Shown here in pieces: positions 7,297 through 10,309 of a DNA stretch of 10,309 nt; position 1 is the first letter of the stretch, and each line of letters opens with the position of its first letter. The DNA is from Cymbomonas tetramitiformis (taxonomy: Eukaryota > Chlorophyta > Pyramimonadophyceae > Pyramimonadales > Pyramimonadaceae), in NCBI GenBank assembly GCA_001247695.2, contig LGRX02009845.1, positions 1 through 10,309 on the forward strand. The letters are read 5' to 3'. Position numbers and translations under genes: made by a program. The notes beneath the pieces are model-generated. The model was not told the origin of the DNA. It saw only the letters and a program-made list of their open reading frames with translations, and did not search any database.

Positions 7297-8487
7297 GTCT
7301 TGAATTGTCTGAGGAAGAGACGTGGCGAAGCCGTTCCCTTGTGTGAGCAGGACGTGCCTGTGCCTCGTGTTGCGGGTAGACTTAAGGCTCGTGCCTCGTT
7401 TTGGCGGACTTTCGTGCGCTCTTCGTACGTGATGTCGTGGATCGAGAACGGTTTTCGGTTGAAGTTTAAGAATGACAGGGCACCGCCTAGGATGCAACTC
7501 CGTGAGCACGCCTCTGCTATGAAGCATAGTTCTTTTGTGACTAAGGCTGTACAGGAGTGCGAGCTTATGGACGCCTTGAGGGAGGTCCCAAGTAAGCCGC
7601 GGGTGGTCTTACCTTTAATGGTGGACGACTCGCGGGACAAATTGCGGCTGATCTTCAATGGTAAGTGGCTCAATGCATTTTTGCTTTCCCCTAAGTTCAA
7701 GTATGAGCACTTGCAGCCTTTCATAGACTTGCTTAGCGGAGGGGCGATGGGCTTTTCTACTTCGACTATTATAAGTCGGGGTATTATCACGTGGACCTGC
7801 ACGAGATGTCCCGTACCTTTGTTGCTGTTGAGCGGCACGGTAAGTTCTGTGAGTTCTGTGTTTTGCCTTTTGGATTAGCCCCAGCTTGCTGGGTGTTCAC
7901 CAAGATCAACAAAGAGCTCGTAGGTAAGTGGCGGGGTCTCGGCTTCCGTGTTCACCCGCACGTAGATCGGTAGATGACTGTGCTTTTGCAATTAGGGCCC
8001 CCACTCTCACGGACCCCGCGGCCCTGGCTGTGCTGAGCCGTATTATGCAGGATGTGCGGGAGGCTGGCTGGCTCGTGTCCGAAGCCAAGTCGCAGTTGTA
8101 CTTTACCCGAGTCCTGGTGCATATCGGCATAGGCATAGACCTGGAGGGGGTCTTGTTCGTGCTCGACAATGTTTCGAGCAAGATCCGAGCCTCAGAAACC
8201 ACATGTTGTGGCTGTTCCACAGACTGCCCTTGAGGCTCGTGGCCAAGTTTGTAGGTTTGTTCAATGCCCAGTGGTTTGTGATCGGGGGTGTTGCCAGATT
8301 GTTTGCTAGGTCGGTTGCGGTGCTCATTGCTGACACCTTGACTTGGGGGTCTTGGGCCTCTCACGTCCCGGGCTCTGATGCACTCGGGAGGGAGCTTGAG
8401 TTTTGGCTGACTGACGGCTTCCGTAGGCATCAGAGATGCATCTGGGAGCCAGGGCGGCGGGACTCCGGTTGGAGACACACACTAATC
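7297..8487 (+). pseudogene. DIRS-like reverse transcriptase, frameshifted
   Basis: RT is spread over four frame segments. First, 7297 to about 7745 codes for the fingers (GRLKARASFWRTF, FVTKAVQE, LRLIFNGKWLN, KFKYEHLQPF). Second, about 7749-7969 holds motif A (FDYYKSGYYHVD, Asp at 7764-7766) and motif B-like VLPFGL (7860 onward). Third, 7970 to about 8195 has the catalytic Asp-Asp (7973-7978) and the KSQLYFTRVL...GIGID region. Fourth, about 8203-8487 codes for the connection region (LVAKFVGLFNAQ, RELEFWLTD) and the first residues of RNase H (DSGW). The shifts lie at 7741-7750, at an 8-bp near-duplication (7962-7977) and at about 8185-8215. The intact enzyme would copy element RNA. Residues are well kept between the shifts, so decay is fairly recent. 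Confidence 0.8.
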
Positions 8488-8838
8488 TGACCCACTCGTA
8501 AAAGTGGGACATTTTATTTGCGTTCTGCCAAATGGCGCGTCGATGATAACCGACGATTAAAAACTTTCCAATGGTGGGGATTTTACAGATTTAATTCAAG
8601 TTTCTTCGCTGTGTACACAGTGCAGTTCGCAGACGACGACTGCCCCGTCACGAAACGGGGCGGAATTGCTCTGAAGAACAGAGGAAATATCGCAGCGGTA
8701 AAATATTGCAGTCGAGGGGAGTGCCGTTTGTTACTTATTAAGTATGGAAATCTAGGTTATCGGCTGCCCGCCCCAACTTTGTTGCGCTACTGCATGCACA
8801 CCCCCTTGTGATTTTAATCACATTACATGAAGTGCAAT
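8488..8838. other. Unassigned stretch between DIRS remnant and foldback element
   Basis: No recognisable gene. A 97-codon frame (8518-8811, plus) starts with ATG-less sequence and shows no motif I know. Two small hairpins are visible: CCCACT/AGTGGG near 8490-8508 and GCCCCGT/ACGGGGC (8642-8661, six-base loop). The RT homology ends at about 8487, so this may be flanking DNA exposed by truncation or another unknown repeat. Confidence 0.4.
8835..8838. other. Probable target site duplication CAAT (left copy)
   Basis: CAAT at 8835-8838 precedes the left terminal repeat, and CAAT at 10305-10308 follows the right one. The 4-bp match is short and the T-run makes the boundary uncertain by a base. The window ends at 10309, so a longer duplication cannot be tested. 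Confidence 0.45.
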
Positions 8839-9083
8839 TTTTTTCAACGTTCGTAACGAATATACATGTACTCATAAGGCGAATACCTTTCTTTTGAGCT
8901 CTTGATCGACCCCATCCGCAACCGCATCAGCTTCGTTTGCAGTCGCGACTGCAAGCTAAGTCGATGCGGTTCAAGATAGGGTCGACTAATTCGTTGCAGC
9001 TGAGGGGTTTTCGTGCGGTTTAGCGCAAGAAACTTACGGGATATATTCGTATCAATATTATGAATATATCCCGTAAGTTTCAG
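8839..9083 (+). repeat. Left terminal inverted repeat
   Basis: It matches the reverse complement of 10061-10304 with about 12 differences in 244 positions, mostly transitions, starting TTTTTCAACGTTCGTAACGA. It contains the perfect palindrome GCAGTCGCGACTGC (8939-8952) at the centre of a larger imperfect stem (about 8902-8990), and a perfect 19-bp stem AAACTTACGGGATATATTC (9030-9048) with its complement (9062-9080). Confidence 0.9.
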
Positions 9084-9198
9084 GGCATGCCGTCGAGTAC
9101 GCTCGAAACGGTCACATCTTGACAAGAGGATAAATCTAAACCCAAAACGCCTCTTGTCAAGATGCGACTGTTTGAAGCATACTTGACGGCAGGCCCTG
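9081..9198. repeat. Large hairpin with 49-bp arms
   Basis: Arm 9081-9129 pairs with 9150-9198 around a 20-base loop. The inner 15 bp (CATCTTGACAAGAGG and its complement) are perfect; about seven differences lie further out. The right arm is recognisably related to part of the 173-bp unit (cgcctc...atgcgactgtttgaag), so the left arm looks like an inverted copy of unit sequence. Confidence 0.8.
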
Positions 9199-9200
9199 CA

Positions 9201-10065
9201 ACTTCCAGGATATATTCATAATATTGTTGTGAATATATCTGTCAGGTTTCGTGAGTTGGGGTGCACGACAACTCCAACTCTGCAAGGCAGTTTTGGGTAA
9301 ATCAAAACCCACACCCAAAACGCCTCATGCCAATATGCGACTGTTTGAAGTATGCTCTAAGGTATGACCTGAAACTTCCAGGATATATTCATAATATTGT
9401 TGTGAATATATCTGCCAGGTTTCGTGATTTGGGGTGCACGACAACTCCAACTCTGCAAGGCAGTTTTGGGTAAATCAAAACCCAAACCCAAAACGCCTCA
9501 TGCCAATATGCGACTGTCTGAAGCATGCTTCAAGGTATGACTTGAAACTTCCAGGATATATTCATAATATTGTTGTGAATATATCTGCCAGGTTTCATGA
9601 ATTGGGGTGCACGACAACTCCAACTCTGCAAGGCAGTTTTGGGTAAATCAAAACCCAAACCCAAAACGCCTCATGCCAATATGCGACTGTTTGAAGTATG
9701 CTTCAAGGTATGACCTGAAACTTCCAGGATATATTCATAATATTGTTATGAATATATCTGCCAGGTTTCGTGAGTTGGGGTGCACGGCAACTCCAATTCT
9801 GCAAGGCAGTTTTGGGTAAATCAAAACCCAAACCCAAAACGCCTCATGCCAATATGCGACTGTTTGAAGTATGCTCCAAGGTATGGCTTGAAACTTCCAG
9901 GATATATTCATGATATTGTTATGAATATATCTGCCAGGTTTCGTGAGTTGGGGTGCACAACAACTCCAAGTCTGCAAGGCAGTTTTGGGTAAATCAAAAC
10001 CCAAACCCAAAACGCCTCATGCCAATATGCGACTGTTTGAAGCATGCTTCAAGGTATGACCTGAA
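9201..10065 (+). repeat. Tandem array of 173-bp units, five copies
   Basis: acttccaggatatattc begins at 9201, 9374, 9547, 9720 and 9893, and a variant (acttacgcgatatattc) at 10066 marks the start of the right terminal repeat. gtgcac recurs at 9261, 9434, 9607, 9780 and 9953, giving the same 173 period. Each unit contains several inverted repeats: GATATATTCA.../TGAATATATC, GTTGGGGT/AACTCCAAC, TTTTGGGT/ACCCAAAA, and TTGAAGCATGCTTCAA (perfect at 10037-10052, degenerate in other copies). Confidence 0.95.
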
Positions 10066-10304
10066 ACTTACGCGATATATTCATAATACTGATACGAATA
10101 TATCCCGTAAGTTTCTTGCGCTAAACCGCATGAAAACCCCTCGGCTGCCGTGAATTAGTCGACCCTATCTTGAACCGCATCGGCTTAGCTTGCAGTCGCG
10201 ACTGCAAACGAAGCTGATGCGGTTGCGGATGGGGTCGATCAAGAGCTCAAAAGAAAGGTATTCGCCTTGTGAATACACGTGTATTCGTTACGAACGTTGA
10301 AAAA
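10061..10304 (-). repeat. Right terminal inverted repeat
   Basis: Reverse complement of 8839-9083. It carries the same internal palindromes: GCAGTCGCGACTGC at 10192-10205, the stem around 10066-10112, and GAATACACGTGTATTC (10271-10286). That last palindrome is perfect here but decayed in the left copy. Confidence 0.9.
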
Positions 10305-10309
10305 CAATG

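Larger units (their letters stand above)
5051..8487 (+). mobile_element. DIRS-like (tyrosine-recombinase) retrotransposon remnant
   Basis: The Gag-like ORF (5281-6138) has the late-Gag signature of DIRS-like elements (GWK, then a run of Asp/Glu, then Lys/Glu coiled coil), followed by a CCHC knuckle. The RT block (7297-8487) has the DIRS-type order: FVTKAVQE, KPRVV.PL, LRLIFNGKWLN, KFKYEHL, DYYKSGYYHVD, VLPFGL, a catalytic DD, and a connection region with ELEFW. The RT breaks off at the first residues of RNase H, so no tyrosine recombinase remains. Terminal repeats were not found and both outer limits are approximate. Frameshifts and stops mark it as dead. Confidence 0.75.
8839..10304. mobile_element. 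Non-autonomous foldback-type element, 1,466 bp
   Basis: Long terminal inverted repeats (8839-9083 and 10061-10304) enclose a large hairpin (9081-9198) and five tandem 173-bp units (about 9201-10065). No transposase or other credible ORF is present, so mobility would depend on enzymes from a relative. The structure fits foldback (FB)-like or long-TIR MITE elements, but the superfamily cannot be named from a 4-bp duplication. The 95% TIR identity and near-identical units suggest a fairly young or homogenised copy. Confidence 0.8.

Noticed and set aside
7293..7838. 181-codon minus-strand ORF
   Set aside because: It is antisense to the DIRS-like RT, whose sense frame gives clear family motifs.
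8642..8661. GCCCCGT/ACGGGGC hairpin as a transcription terminator
   Set aside because: It resembles a bacterial terminator stem, but no T-run follows and the context is eukaryotic.
8518..8811. 97-codon plus-strand ORF
   Set aside because: No known motif, no ATG at the start and no neighbours suggesting a gene. Kept only as part of an unassigned region.
9201..10065. CRISPR-like array
   Set aside because: The units are identical throughout with no variable spacers, and the unit length of 173 bp with eukaryotic retroelement context does not fit.
9261..10153. Five overlapping ORFs of about 70 codons, one per 173-bp unit
   Set aside because: They are the same accidental frame repeated by the tandem array. 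Each overlaps the next by 40 bases in a different frame, and there is no protein motif.

Overview
This window looks like nuclear DNA of a transposon-rich eukaryote. I find no bacterial operon, rRNA, tRNA or CRISPR array and no convincing host gene. Nearly everything recognisable is mobile-element DNA: a Ty3/gypsy-type LTR retrotransposon, a decayed tyrosine-recombinase (DIRS-like) retrotransposon, and a foldback-type element built of inverted and tandem repeats. The mix would suit an alga, an oomycete, another protist or an invertebrate. I cannot assign the lineage from the sequence.

Layout. Positions 1-4347 (minus strand) hold the 5' part of a Ty3/gypsy-like element, read right to left. A putative 5' LTR and leader (about 4347-3763) is followed by a short Gag start (ATG at 3762), a CCHC zinc knuckle in a shifted frame (3363-3404), a long basic coiled-coil region not usual between Gag and protease, a retropepsin-like protease (DSGA at 1767-1756, ILG at 1542-1534), an acidic/proline-rich linker, and the N-terminal half of reverse transcriptase, which runs off the window at base 1. 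An amber codon (1120-1122) and an opal codon (3333-3335) interrupt otherwise open frames.

Positions 4432-5050 are non-coding repeat DNA: 2.3 copies of a 174-bp tandem repeat, then a cluster of palindromes with 53-bp arms. From about 5051 to 8487 (plus strand) lies a DIRS-like remnant: a Gag-like ORF with coiled-coil and CCHC knuckle broken by one UGA, about 1.1 kb of apparently non-coding DNA ending in a good-looking 3' splice site, and a reverse transcriptase broken by at least three frameshifts. One of these is an 8-bp near-duplication at the catalytic Asp-Asp. The element stops at the start of RNase H, so its tyrosine recombinase is missing.

Positions 8839-10304 form a complete-looking non-autonomous foldback element: about 245-bp terminal inverted repeats (about 95% identical by eye), a probable CAAT target duplication, and five tandem 173-bp units, almost all of it made of nested palindromes. 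The retroelements are separate nested or adjacent insertions, not an operon. Both retroelements appear inactive as sequenced. The foldback element has no coding capacity and would need enzymes supplied in trans.
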